Shown: one piece after another, positions 1 to 7,804 of the stretch
Numbering within the stretch: the first letter of the stretch is position 1
Layout: the number at the start of each line of letters is the position of its first letter
Assembly: GCA_964495885.1 (NCBI GenBank)
Contig: CAZBWO010000013.1
Location: 1-64,000 of the forward strand
Reading direction: 5' to 3'
Origin: PALG01 sp964495885
Lineage (GTDB): Bacteria; Bacteroidota; Bacteroidia; Flavobacteriales; Flavobacteriaceae
Length of the DNA: 64,000 nucleotides
Notes under the pieces: model-generated
What the model was told of the DNA's origin: nothing
The model's database searches: none
The model's input: the letters and a program-made list of their open reading frames with translations, nothing else
Translations under genes and position numbers: made by a program

Positions 1-26
1 CCTGCCAACGGAAGACCATAAACAAA

Positions 27-57
27 AACCCCCTCCTTTTCGGAGGGGGTTTTTTTA
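27..57 (+). terminator. Intrinsic terminator
   Basis: An 8-bp GC-rich perfect stem (29-36 with 42-49, loop TTTTC) is followed by a run of seven T. This is a classical rho-independent terminator for a plus-strand transcript that ends at the left edge of the window. The 20 bases before it are too short for me to identify the upstream gene or RNA. Confidence 0.9.
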
Positions 58-83
58 ATATCAAGAAGATTGTCTTTTTATAC

Positions 84-91
84 TATCTTTG
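84..91 (+). promoter_or_regulatory. Candidate -7 promoter box (TATCTTTG)
   Basis: Exact match to the Bacteroidota -7 consensus TAnnTTTG. It ends only 4 nt before the ATG at 96, so transcription would begin about at the start codon. No convincing -33 TTTG at 17-23 nt spacing was seen, so the call is tentative. Confidence 0.4.
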
Positions 92-95
92 ACAT

Positions 96-446
96 ATGTT
101 ACCTTGGCATCAATATCTATTTGGATTTCTTTTTGTACTTGCAGGATTCTTTCATCTTCAAAAACCGAAGATTTATAAGAAAATCATGCCCCCGTATATC
201 CCATCACATAAAACTGTTGTCTTAGTTTCAGGAATTTTAGAGATGATTTTTGGCATGATGCTTCTCAACCCACCTACCCAAGTCATAGCTGCTTGGTCTA
301 TCATCATTATGTTGTTTCTTTTTTTACCTGTTCATGTATATATGCTTCAGGAACCAAAGGCATCCCTCAAGCTTCCTAAATGGGTTCTATTTCTTAGATT
401 TCCACTTCAGTTTGTTTTAATGTATTGGGCATTTCAGTATGCATAA
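96..446 (+). CDS. DoxX-like small membrane protein
   Basis: A 116-residue protein made almost entirely of four hydrophobic segments (about residues 5-20, 42-58, 65-83 and 98-114), with short basic loops such as KPKIYKK. Length, topology and the N-terminal pattern of an aromatic-rich helix followed by KxxxY and a Pro-rich turn fit the DoxX/DoxX-like family of bacterial inner-membrane proteins. Its biochemical role is not well established in this lineage, so no substrate is proposed. The next Met is residue 31, beyond the first helix, so the start at 96 is the only sensible one. The gene overlaps alkB by 8 nt and the two are probably cotranscribed. Confidence 0.75.
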   Translation: MLPWHQYLFGFLFVLAGFFHLQKPKIYKKIMPPYIPSHKTVVLVSGILEMIFGMMLLNPPTQVIAAWSIIIMLFLFLPVHVYMLQEPKASLKLPKWVLFLRFPLQFVLMYWAFQYA

Positions 447-1059
447 CCTAGATGAATTTATTCAATCCCAATCATATGAGGCAATACGATTGCCCATAAA
501 AGATTCAGAAATAGTTTATTATCCCAACTTTCTTCATTTAAAAACAGCAACAACTTATTACAATGCTCTATTGAATGAAACCCATTGGCAAAAAGATACA
601 ATTACCATTTTTGGAAAAACATATCCCCAACCACGTTTAACTTGTCTTCATGGGATAAAGGGTAGGACTTACACCTATTCTGGTATTGAAATGAAACCGC
701 ATCCATTTTCTCAAATTCATTTAAAATTGTTAGCTGAAATCAAAAAAGTGACCTCAACTGAATTCACTTCAGTTTTACTGAATTTATATAGAGACGGCAA
801 TGATAGTAATGGATGGCATAGTGATGATGAAAAAGAACTTGGAAAAAACCCTTCAATAGCTTCTATAAGCCTTGGTGTAAAAAGATTTTTCCATTTAAAA
901 CATAAAGAGGATAAAAATTTGACCTACAAACTATCGTTGGATCACGGAAGTTTATTATTAATGATGGGGCCAACACAACATCGTTGGAAACATCAATTGC
1001 CAAAATCAAAAAAAGTAAAAGAGGCAAGGATTAATTTAACCTTTAGGAGGATATACTAA
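439..1059 (+). CDS. alkB: AlkB-type 2OG-Fe(II) dioxygenase (alkylated-base repair)
   Basis: A 206-residue member of the AlkB family, which oxidatively demethylates 1-methyladenine and 3-methylcytosine in nucleic acid using iron, oxygen and 2-oxoglutarate. The iron ligands are visible as H127-x-D129 (WHSDDE) and H185 in the conserved MxGxxQxxWxHxxPK block; R197 and R203 in RINLTFR are the expected 2-oxoglutarate-binding arginines. NLYRDGNDSNGWHSDDE is typical of the ALKBH2/3-like bacterial group rather than E. coli AlkB itself. The start codon lies inside the last codons of the DoxX-like gene (8-nt overlap), implying translational coupling. No Ada-type regulator is adjacent. Confidence 0.93.
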   Translation: MHNLDEFIQSQSYEAIRLPIKDSEIVYYPNFLHLKTATTYYNALLNETHWQKDTITIFGKTYPQPRLTCLHGIKGRTYTYSGIEMKPHPFSQIHLKLLAEIKKVTSTEFTSVLLNLYRDGNDSNGWHSDDEKELGKNPSIASISLGVKRFFHLKHKEDKNLTYKLSLDHGSLLLMMGPTQHRWKHQLPKSKKVKEARINLTFRRIY

Positions 1060-1107
1060 GTATTAGCAGCCAAAAAAGAAGCCTTAAAAATATCAAAATA
1101 TAGATGT

Positions 1108-1878
1108 TTACCCAAAAATTTCATTCAGAAGGAGGGCTAATCTAATACCTCCTTTTTGAATTTGACTACGCATCACATCTTTATAGCGGTACATATATTC
1201 ATACCTTAAGTTTTCCCCTACTTCGGTGTGTTGATAAACATCCATGCAAATTTCCCTACTTTCATACATCCAATCTTTTACGGTTCCTCGTTGGATTTCT
1301 TGAATTTCGTATTTCGTAAGTTGTTGTTGATTAGCAGCTAATTCTGAATAGGACATTCCATATTTATCAATAATTTTTTCATCCCACACCCAATGCAAAT
1401 TAGCTCCTTCCCCAAACCATCTCACCTGAAAGGTATTTCCACCCTTATCATCAGCTAAACCAATATGTAGAGGTTGGTGTAAATCCCCTAAAAAATGAAT
1501 CAACAATTTAAGATAAAATATTCTATCATCTTTGGATTGATTCTCATCCTTTAAGATTTGAACACACTGTTGTATAGCCACCACTATGTCTCCTTTTTCA
1601 CTTTTGGGATGCTTTTCATAGGTACTTTCAAAAGGAAAATTAACATAGTGCCAAGGACTGTATTTCCAATAAGTACTATCACTTTTAATTTCATCTGCAT
1701 AGGTAGACACCAATGCAAGAGACTGTCCGTCTAATAATTTTGCAATTTTTGCTTTTGCCTTTTTAGTGAGATACATTTGGGCGATTTCACCTGTTGCTCT
1801 ATGGCCGGTGGGACCCCAATCCAATGCCCAAAGCGTATTGTTTGATAGAATTAATAGACCAATAATTAGAATTCTCAT
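1108..1878 (-). CDS. S1/P1-family zinc nuclease, secreted
   Basis: A 256-residue protein with an N-terminal signal peptide (hydrophobic stretch to about residue 18). The S1/P1 nuclease signature is complete: W21 and H26 (WGPTGHR), D62, H77 (PWHYVNF), H128-x3-D132-x-H134-x3-H138 (HFLGDLHQPLH), and H162-x3-D166 (HWVWDEK). In this family these residues bind three zinc ions and cleave single-stranded DNA or RNA. P1 nuclease uses a free N-terminal Trp as a zinc ligand; here two residues (Leu-Asp) sit between the apparent Ala cleavage site and W21, so cleavage may be later than predicted by eye. It is probably periplasmic or extracellular and used to scavenge nucleic acid. Single gene, with a -7 box just upstream. 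Confidence 0.92.
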   Translation of the reverse strand: MRILIIGLLILSNNTLWALDWGPTGHRATGEIAQMYLTKKAKAKIAKLLDGQSLALVSTYADEIKSDSTYWKYSPWHYVNFPFESTYEKHPKSEKGDIVVAIQQCVQILKDENQSKDDRIFYLKLLIHFLGDLHQPLHIGLADDKGGNTFQVRWFGEGANLHWVWDEKIIDKYGMSYSELAANQQQLTKYEIQEIQRGTVKDWMYESREICMDVYQHTEVGENLRYEYMYRYKDVMRSQIQKGGIRLALLLNEIFG

Positions 1879-1895
1879 CTGTTTTTTGTTTGCAA

Positions 1896-1903
1896 CAAAT
1901 ATA
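1896..1903 (-). promoter_or_regulatory. Candidate -7 promoter box (TATATTTG) for the S1/P1 nuclease gene
   Basis: Reading on the minus strand, TATATTTG matches TAnnTTTG exactly and lies 17 nt upstream of the ATG at 1878, giving a leader of about 10-12 nt. No clear -33 element. Confidence 0.4.
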
Positions 1904-2002
1904 CAACGCCAATATAAACTTAAAGTTACCTTAAATAAAGATTGAGATAAGAACTATCCAAGATTTACGTTTAAATGGTATCTTTAATAGAAATTCTTGG
2001 AT

Positions 2003-2932
2003 ATGAAAAGTTGGTTTTTTGGGATAATTTGTCTTGTTGTTACATTTAGTTATGCGCAGGAAGTTAAAAGAAATGAAAGAGAGATAAGCACTTCTCCTTT
2101 TATTGAAGGAACAATTATGGTACCGCAAGGAACAGAGTTGCCTCCTTTGGTAATCATCATTGCAGGCTCTGGTCCTACAGACAGAAATGGAAACCAACCT
2201 ATGATGAAAAATAACTCCTTGAAATTTTTAGCTGAAGGATTGTACGATAAAGGCATTGCAACTTTTCGTTATGACAAAAGAATTATAAAACAATTGAAAG
2301 AAAATAACCTAAGTGAGAAAGATGTAAATTTCAATGAATTTATTGAAGATGCCAGATCAATTGTGGCTTATTTTAAGCGTTCCAAAGCTTTTTCAAAAAT
2401 ATATGTTGTAGGACACAGCCAAGGTTCATTAGTGGGCATGATTGCTGCTCAACGAGCTGCAGATGGATTTATTTCTATTGCGGGTGCAGGACAAGAAATA
2501 GATGATGTTATTGTAGATCAATTAGCGAAACAAGCTCCCGGACTTAAAGACAACGCAAGGCAATCTTTTGATGATATGCGGGCTAACGGTATTGCTTTAA
2601 ATTATAGTCCTGGTTTGGCTTCCATATTTCGTGAAGAAATTCAACCATTTCTTATTTCCTGGATGCAATACAATCCGCAAGAGGAAATTACCAAATTAGA
2701 CATCCCTGTTTTAATTATTAATGGGGATAAGGATTTACAGGTTCAGATTTCAGAAGCTGAAAAACTTAAAGCTGCAAAACCAGACGCAACTCTAAAAATA
2801 GTTCCTGGAATGAACCATATCCTCAAACAGATCGAAGGAACAGACATAGATAATAGTAAAACCTACAACCAACCAAACCTTCCTGTTACCACTGAACTCA
2901 TTGATATAATTGCCGCTTTTATCTTAAATTAA
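2003..2932 (+). CDS. Secreted alpha/beta hydrolase (serine hydrolase)
   Basis: A 309-residue alpha/beta hydrolase with a signal peptide ending near ALA-type site FSYAQ (residue 19). The oxyanion-loop motif AGSGP is at 54-58, the nucleophile elbow GHSQGS puts the catalytic serine at 139, and D244 (INGDKD) and H272 (PGMNH) complete the triad. The pattern is that of esterase/peptidase-like hydrolases in the S33-related group; the substrate cannot be read from sequence. The frame is open two codons further up from a TTG at 1997, but the ATG at 2003 places the basic N-terminus of a normal signal peptide directly at the start and is preferred. A TATCTTTA box lies at 1979-1986. It stands 31 nt ahead of the DUF819 gene. 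Confidence 0.85.
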   Translation: MKSWFFGIICLVVTFSYAQEVKRNEREISTSPFIEGTIMVPQGTELPPLVIIIAGSGPTDRNGNQPMMKNNSLKFLAEGLYDKGIATFRYDKRIIKQLKENNLSEKDVNFNEFIEDARSIVAYFKRSKAFSKIYVVGHSQGSLVGMIAAQRAADGFISIAGAGQEIDDVIVDQLAKQAPGLKDNARQSFDDMRANGIALNYSPGLASIFREEIQPFLISWMQYNPQEEITKLDIPVLIINGDKDLQVQISEAEKLKAAKPDATLKIVPGMNHILKQIEGTDIDNSKTYNQPNLPVTTELIDIIAAFILN

Positions 2933-2963
2933 ATTTATTGTATTTTGCAGCAAAACCAACTCA

Positions 2964-4304
2964 ATGAGCACGACTGCTATTCAAGAAACCCTTAAAGACA
3001 CCACTCCATTACTTACAAACGATACTATAGTTTTTGGACTTCTCATGATTTCCTTAGGCTTTATCTTTTATACCTCCAACAGGAAATCTGGCTTTTGGTA
3101 TCGCTTTTATAAAATTGTACCCGCGCTTTTTATGGCGTATTTTATTCCAGCAATTTTTACCTCCACTGGCTTAATTGCCCCAGATTGGACGACCATAGTA
3201 GACAATGAAGAAGTAGTAAAAGAAAGCTCGCAATTATATTATATGGCAAGCAGATATTTACTTCCTGCTGCGTTGGTATTAATGACACTTAGTCTAGACC
3301 TTAAAGCGGTTTTCAATCTTGGTCCAAAAGCACTTATCATGTTTTTGACAGGAACCATTGGTATTGTAATTGGAGGACCCATTGCAGTTCTAATAATGGG
3401 TTGGCTATCTCCCGAAACACTTGTTGGAGAGGGAGCTAATGCAGTATGGAGAGGATTGTCTACACTTGCAGGTAGTTGGATTGGCGGAGGGGCCAATCAA
3501 GCAGCCATGTTGGAAATCTATGGCTACAACCAAAAACTTTATGGGCAAATGGTATTTGTAGACATTGTAGTGGCAAATATTTGGATGGCACTCATTCTAA
3601 TTGGTATTGGAAAATCTAAACGCTTTGATCGTTGGTTAAAAGCCGATACCACAGCCATTGAAGAGTTAAAGGAAAAAGTGACTTCTTTTTCCCAAAAAGT
3701 AGATAGGAATCCTTCACTTACAGATTTAATGATTTTAGGAGCCATTGCTTTTGGAGCTGTTGGTTTCGCACATTTTGGAGCAGGGTATATCAGTCAGTCT
3801 TTGGAAGGTTTTGTAAACGGATTACCTGCCGGATTAACTAGAAATTCACTTACATTTCTAAATTCTTCGTTTTTTTGGATGATCTTCATTGCCACTGCCC
3901 TTGGTGTAATTTTCTCCTACTCAAAACTTAAAAATTATGAAGGCGCGGGAGCTAGTAAATTAGGAAGTGTATTTATCTACATTTTAGTGGCAACCATTGG
4001 GATGAAAATGGACCTATCCTTAATTTTTGACAATATAGGGCTGGTGGGTATCGGACTTATATGGATTGCTATACATGCGGGTCTTCTCATTTTGGTAGCG
4101 AAAATCATTAGGGCTCCTTACTTTTTCCTTGCAGTTGGAAGTCAGGCAAATGTTGGTGGAGCAGCTTCTGCACCAGTAGTAGCTTCTGCTTTCCATCCTT
4201 CTTTGGCAACTGTAGGCGTTTTATTGGCTGTATTTGGTTATGCAATTGGTACTTTAGGAGCAGTAGCATGTACTTTTTTAATGCAATTGGTTTCAGCTGG
4301 GTAA
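2964..4304 (+). CDS. DUF819 family integral membrane protein
   Basis: A 446-residue polytopic protein with roughly ten to eleven hydrophobic segments. It has a repeated-half layout: WRGLSTLAGSWIGGGANQ in the first half and FFLAVGSQANVGGAASAPV in the second, each a small-residue re-entrant-like stretch. This matches DUF819 (YjcL-like), a family with the inverted-repeat look of secondary transporters but without an agreed substrate. The loop at about 215-245 is charged and probably cytoplasmic. It follows the serine hydrolase by 31 nt; whether they share a transcript is unclear because a TATTTTGC-like box lies between them. Transport is an inference from architecture. Confidence 0.85.
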   Translation: MSTTAIQETLKDTTPLLTNDTIVFGLLMISLGFIFYTSNRKSGFWYRFYKIVPALFMAYFIPAIFTSTGLIAPDWTTIVDNEEVVKESSQLYYMASRYLLPAALVLMTLSLDLKAVFNLGPKALIMFLTGTIGIVIGGPIAVLIMGWLSPETLVGEGANAVWRGLSTLAGSWIGGGANQAAMLEIYGYNQKLYGQMVFVDIVVANIWMALILIGIGKSKRFDRWLKADTTAIEELKEKVTSFSQKVDRNPSLTDLMILGAIAFGAVGFAHFGAGYISQSLEGFVNGLPAGLTRNSLTFLNSSFFWMIFIATALGVIFSYSKLKNYEGAGASKLGSVFIYILVATIGMKMDLSLIFDNIGLVGIGLIWIAIHAGLLILVAKIIRAPYFFLAVGSQANVGGAASAPVVASAFHPSLATVGVLLAVFGYAIGTLGAVACTFLMQLVSAG

Positions 4305-4349
4305 TAATTGAAAGAAAAATAGCATCTTTGCCATCGTAAATTTCAATCT

Positions 4350-5054
4350 ATGCTTCGCTACTTTTTTTATATTATTTGTATTGTATTTAGTTTTATTTCC
4401 TGTACTGAAAGCGGAAAGAAAATGCATCTTTCCGGTGATATTTCCGGTCTTAAAAAAGGGACTATTTACCTTCAGAAAATAGAGGACACCCTTTTAATTT
4501 CCGTAGATTCAACAGAAGTAGATGGAGAAGCTGAATTTGAATTTACGGAATCCATTGAAGAACCAGAGGTATATTACCTTACCATGCAATTTAAGGACAG
4601 TTTAAAGACGGAACAGCGCATCCCCTTTTTTGCAGAAGCTTCCGAAGTGAACATCCATTCGAAATTAGAGAATTTTGAAATTTCCTACGAGATAACGGGA
4701 TCTGCAAATCAAGAAAAATGGGAGGAATACAAAAAAATGATGAAGCGATACAACGATAAGAACCTAGAGCTCATTCAAGCGTATTACAACGCTGCAAAAG
4801 CAGGGAAAGACTCACTCGCAAGAGCTTTAGATGGGCAACAACAAAAACTTACTGCGGCCAGATTCTTAGCAACAATTAATTTTGCCAAAAACAATCAGGA
4901 ATTGGCCATTGCACCTTATTTGATGCTTACGGAAGCTTCAGAGGCCAATATTAGCTATCACGATACCATCTACCAATCGCTTAGCCCAAAAATAAAAGAT
5001 TCCAGATACGGAAAGCAACTGGAATCTTTTATCAATGCAAATAAAGCGCAATAA
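4350..5054 (+). CDS. DUF4369-type lipoprotein
   Basis: A 234-residue protein with a lipoprotein signal (basic-hydrophobic start, then FISC with Cys18). The next 100 residues follow the DUF4369 pattern (HLSGDISGLKKGTIYL, then a VDST-containing strand and a long EPEVYYLTM strand), a beta-sandwich domain often found ahead of a thioredoxin domain in Bacteroidota. Here no thioredoxin CxxC follows; the C-terminal half is a charged alpha-helical region (about 125-234), so this is the short thioredoxin-less form. It probably sits on the periplasmic side of a membrane. It ends with its stop codon directly against the stop codon of the convergent gene at 5055. Confidence 0.75.
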   Translation: MLRYFFYIICIVFSFISCTESGKKMHLSGDISGLKKGTIYLQKIEDTLLISVDSTEVDGEAEFEFTESIEEPEVYYLTMQFKDSLKTEQRIPFFAEASEVNIHSKLENFEISYEITGSANQEKWEEYKKMMKRYNDKNLELIQAYYNAAKAGKDSLARALDGQQQKLTAARFLATINFAKNNQELAIAPYLMLTEASEANISYHDTIYQSLSPKIKDSRYGKQLESFINANKAQ

Positions 5055-5321
5055 TTATAATGCGTTGATCTTATCGATCAACTTTCGGCCTTTGGTTTCC
5101 AACTCTTGATTAATGGCCTTAAAATGGGCCTTTTTGTTTTCAACATCACGTTGGTTTACTTTTTCAATAAGTTCATCAAAAACCTCAATTGCCTCGTCTA
5201 TAATTTTTTCAGACTCCTTGGTTCCTTTTTTAGGGTTTGTAAGCTCCCAGATGTAGACAGCCTCAATGATATCCCCTAAAATGTTATTAATATCTTTCTT
5301 TAGATTACGTACACTTGACAT
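5055..5321 (-). CDS. Conserved small helical protein, function unknown
   Basis: An 88-residue, highly charged, all-helical protein with no signal peptide, cysteine or histidine site. I do not recognise a named family; it resembles short hypothetical proteins seen in Flavobacteriaceae (recollection, not a search). Coding status is supported by typical codon use, a clean ATG start, and a position that tiles exactly: its stop abuts the DUF4369 gene and its start lies 30 nt after the manA stop. As it lies downstream of manA on the same strand, it may be the last gene of the idi-queD-bcp-manA transcript. Probably cytoplasmic; two long amphipathic helices suggest dimerisation. Confidence 0.7.
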   Translation of the reverse strand: MSSVRNLKKDINNILGDIIEAVYIWELTNPKKGTKESEKIIDEAIEVFDELIEKVNQRDVENKKAHFKAINQELETKGRKLIDKINAL

Positions 5322-5351
5322 AGTTAAAAAATTTTGGTAAAAATACTATAA

Positions 5352-6338
5352 TTATCCCTTCAAAGGAACAGAAACCTCTAAAATCGTGGCTTGATTACCT
5401 TTCAAGGATAAACCTCCCAAACAAGCGGGTATTAAAACAGTTTCTCCCTTCTTGAAAGAAAGCTGATGATTTTCAGTAATGATTTCAGCCTCGCCATCCA
5501 CACACATAAGTACCACAAATGAATCCAATAACCGATAGTCCCGTTTCAATGTTTTCGTAAGCTGAAGAATTGATGTATAAAAAAATGTAGATTCGCATAG
5601 TAGTACAGGCTCATTTTCTTTGGGAACATAGGATAACCTTGCGGAAGAAGCAGTTTCCAATTTGGCAACTTCCAATGCTTCTTTGGTATGGAGTTCGCGA
5701 AATGTTCCATTCACATCTGGGCGGTCCCAATCGTAAATTCTATAAGTAATATCTGAGGTTTGTTGTATTTCTGCCAACAATGTACCTCTGCCAATTGCAT
5801 GAACGGTTCCCGGCGGAATATAAAATGCATCTCCTTTTTTGATGGGTTCTTCGTGTAATATGGAAAGTAAATCTCCTTCGGAAAGACGTTTTAAATATGC
5901 ATCTTTTGAAATGGAATCTTCAAATCCCAAAATCAATCTGGCTTCTTCGTCCGCTTGGAGAATGTACCACATTTCCGCTTTACCAAAGCTATTGTGCTTA
6001 CTCTTTGCAATGTCATCATCTGGATGCACTTGCACCGAAAGATCTTCAGCGGCATCAATAAACTTAAAAAGTAAAGGGAATTGGTTACCAAATGTTTCAT
6101 ACACCCGATCCCCTACTAAGTTTCCTTTCAATTTTTCTATGAGCGTTGAAAGGGATGTTCCTTTCCAAAGACCTTCGGCAACAACCGAAACATGACCAGA
6201 AACACCAGACAGCTCCCAGCTCTCCCCAATTTTTTTATCAGATTCCTTATTCAACAAGGTGTTCAATTTATGGCCGCCCCATACTTTTTCCACCATTTGT
6301 GGAATGAATTTTAAGGGATATGCATTGGAGGGATTCAT
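5352..6338 (-). CDS. manA: Mannose-6-phosphate isomerase, class I
   Basis: A 328-residue type I phosphomannose isomerase, interconverting fructose-6-phosphate and mannose-6-phosphate for mannose use and sugar-nucleotide synthesis. The cupin metal site is visible: QVHPDD with H105, K120/E122 (FGKAEMWY), and H180 in YIPPGTVHA. The length and the KVWGG start fit the short Bacillus/Bacteroidota ManA form rather than the longer E. coli form. The C-terminal cupin (about 235-328) is complete. The ATG overlaps the stop of bcp by 4 nt (ATGA), so it is translationally coupled as the last large gene of the idi-queD-bcp-manA run. Confidence 0.95.
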   Translation of the reverse strand: MNPSNAYPLKFIPQMVEKVWGGHKLNTLLNKESDKKIGESWELSGVSGHVSVVAEGLWKGTSLSTLIEKLKGNLVGDRVYETFGNQFPLLFKFIDAAEDLSVQVHPDDDIAKSKHNSFGKAEMWYILQADEEARLILGFEDSISKDAYLKRLSEGDLLSILHEEPIKKGDAFYIPPGTVHAIGRGTLLAEIQQTSDITYRIYDWDRPDVNGTFRELHTKEALEVAKLETASSARLSYVPKENEPVLLCESTFFYTSILQLTKTLKRDYRLLDSFVVLMCVDGEAEIITENHQLSFKKGETVLIPACLGGLSLKGNQATILEVSVPLKG

Positions 6339-6781
6339 GAATCTTGAATATGCTTAAGGGCTTCCGTTACATGTGCAGAACCGGAAATAGAACGAAATTT
6401 AAAGATAAGTTTTCCCTGTTTATTAAACAAAAAGCTTTCCCGTCCGGGCAAAAACCCCAAAAGGGATGGTTTAACCTGAAAAAGCTTTTTTACGTTCCCA
6501 TCTGGGTCTGCCAAAAGTGTAAAAGGCAATTGATGTCTGTTTGCAAACTTTTTATGTGAGTCAATGGTATCCCCACTAATCCCTACCACTTTTATCCCTC
6601 TTTCGGTAAAGTCCTCAAAAGCATCACGAAAACCACAAGCTTCTTTAGTACATCCCGGGGTAAAATCTTTAGGGTAAAAGTAAACCAACACCGCTGTGTT
6701 ACCAATCCAGTCTTCACTTTGCACAGGATTTCCATGTTGATCTTTCAATGTAAATTTTGGTAAGGAATCTTGGTGTTTCAT
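6335..6781 (-). CDS. bcp: Thioredoxin-dependent peroxiredoxin, Bcp/PrxQ type
   Basis: A 148-residue cytoplasmic peroxiredoxin that reduces hydrogen peroxide and organic hydroperoxides. The peroxidatic motif P37-x3-T41-x2-C44 is intact and C49 lies five residues later (CTKEAC), the resolving-cysteine spacing of the atypical 2-Cys Bcp group. The conserved VVGISGDTIDSHKKF stretch and C-terminal FLFNKQGK follow. It overlaps queD and manA by 4 nt on either side, so it is inside a tightly coupled operon although its role is unrelated to its neighbours. Confidence 0.95.
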   Translation of the reverse strand: MKHQDSLPKFTLKDQHGNPVQSEDWIGNTAVLVYFYPKDFTPGCTKEACGFRDAFEDFTERGIKVVGISGDTIDSHKKFANRHQLPFTLLADPDGNVKKLFQVKPSLLGFLPGRESFLFNKQGKLIFKFRSISGSAHVTEALKHIQDS

Positions 6782-7188
6782 GGCCCGGTATATACTACAA
6801 AATTCCTTGGCGTTTCATAAAGCTTTACTGTTAGTTGATAAGAGTCATCTAATTTTTCACGAAGCTTTTCCCAGATCACTTTAGCAATATTTTCTACCGT
6901 TGGGTTAAGCTCTTGAAATTCTGGAAGCTCTTTATTTAAGTTCTTGTGATCAAAAACTTCTGTAACTTCTTCTTTAATGAGCATTTTTAGATGATCCAAA
7001 TTAATTAGGAAACCAGTTTCGGGATCTACGGCACCTGTTACGCCAACTTCCAACTCATAGTTATGCCCATGGTAATTTGGGTTGCTACATTTTCCAAATA
7101 CAGATTGATTCTTTTCATCTGTCCAATTAGGATTGAACAAACGATGGGCTGCATTAAAATGTGCTTTTCTGTAGACCGTTAAACTCAT
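6778..7188 (-). CDS. queD: 6-carboxytetrahydropterin / 6-pyruvoyltetrahydropterin synthase family protein
   Basis: A 136-residue T-fold enzyme. Zinc ligands are H15 (AAHRL), H40 and H42 (HGH); the catalytic cysteine is C34 in FGKCSNPN; PTVEN and the C-terminal ETP glutamate bind the pterin. QueD members convert dihydroneopterin triphosphate to 6-carboxytetrahydropterin for queuosine. The FGKCxNPNxHGHNY block is closer to the animal pyruvoyltetrahydropterin synthase motif than to E. coli QueD, so pterin cofactor synthesis is an alternative. No queC, queE or queF is in the window to decide. It overlaps idi and bcp by 4 nt each. Confidence 0.9.
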   Translation of the reverse strand: MSLTVYRKAHFNAAHRLFNPNWTDEKNQSVFGKCSNPNYHGHNYELEVGVTGAVDPETGFLINLDHLKMLIKEEVTEVFDHKNLNKELPEFQELNPTVENIAKVIWEKLREKLDDSYQLTVKLYETPRNFVVYTGP

Positions 7189-7703
7189 TGACTTATCACT
7201 TCATAAAATTTATCAAAGATAATCTTAAACCACGCGGTATAGTCTTGCGGGTTAATCTCAATATCTTTTTTCACCTCATCCAAAGGCATCCATTTCCAAT
7301 TGGCTACTTCGGAAGGATTAATTTTTGGATCTTGTGTATAGGTCCCTACCAAGATATGATCAAATTCATATTCTGTAAGTCCATTATCAAAAGGAGCCTT
7401 ATAAATAAATGATGTTGTTTCCGAAAGATTGGTTTCAAAACCCATCTCCTCCATTAACCTTCTTTTCCCAGCTTCCAAAGTAGTTTCACCTTCCCGCTGA
7501 TGGCTACAACAGGTATTAGTCCACAGACCAGGCGAATGGTATTTAGAGAAAGCCCTTTGTTGCAACATCAATTCTTGCCGGTTATTAAAAATAAACACCG
7601 AAAAAGCTCTGTGCAGCACTCCTTTTTCATGTGCCTCCATTTTAGGCATAAGGCCTATTTGTTCATCATTCTCATTTACAAGGATTACCAATTCTTCCGT
7701 CAT
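7185..7703 (-). CDS. idi: Isopentenyl-diphosphate delta-isomerase, type I
   Basis: A 172-residue Nudix-fold isomerase that interconverts isopentenyl and dimethylallyl diphosphate for isoprenoid synthesis. Residues C65/C66 and H68 in WTNTCCSH match the catalytic cysteine block; the Nudix-like helix GKRRLMEEMGF supplies E85/E86, and EYEFDH carries the catalytic glutamate (E111 or E113) and H116. It is first in the idi-queD-bcp-manA run and overlaps queD by 4 nt. A TATTTTTG box at 7717-7724 would give a leader of only about 8 nt. Confidence 0.95.
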   Translation of the reverse strand: MTEELVILVNENDEQIGLMPKMEAHEKGVLHRAFSVFIFNNRQELMLQQRAFSKYHSPGLWTNTCCSHQREGETTLEAGKRRLMEEMGFETNLSETTSFIYKAPFDNGLTEYEFDHILVGTYTQDPKINPSEVANWKWMPLDEVKKDIEINPQDYTAWFKIIFDKFYEVISQ

Positions 7704-7716
7704 GCATCTTTTTTTT

Positions 7717-7724
7717 CAAAAATA
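7717..7724 (-). promoter_or_regulatory. Candidate -7 promoter box (TATTTTTG) for the idi operon
   Basis: On the minus strand TATTTTTG fits TAnnTTTG and ends 13 nt before the idi ATG. It lies in an AT-rich stretch, so chance occurrence is possible; no -33 box was convincing. Confidence 0.35.
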
Positions 7725-7744
7725 CAAAATGAGATGTTAAGAAA

Positions 7745-7779
7745 ATATAAAAGCGCCCAGTGATATCACCAAGCGCTTT
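7745..7779 (-). terminator. Stem-loop terminator downstream of the adhesin/PorP/OmpA operon
   Basis: A 7-bp outer stem (AAAGCGC 7750-7756 with GCGCTTT 7773-7779) encloses an inner perfect palindrome GTGATATCAC (7760-7769). It lies 26 nt after the stop of the OmpA-family gene, and on the minus strand the stem runs into TTTTATATTTT. The U-tract is interrupted, so termination is likely but not certain. Confidence 0.65.
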
Positions 7780-7804
7780 AAATAAATTATATATAATTGG
7801 CTAA

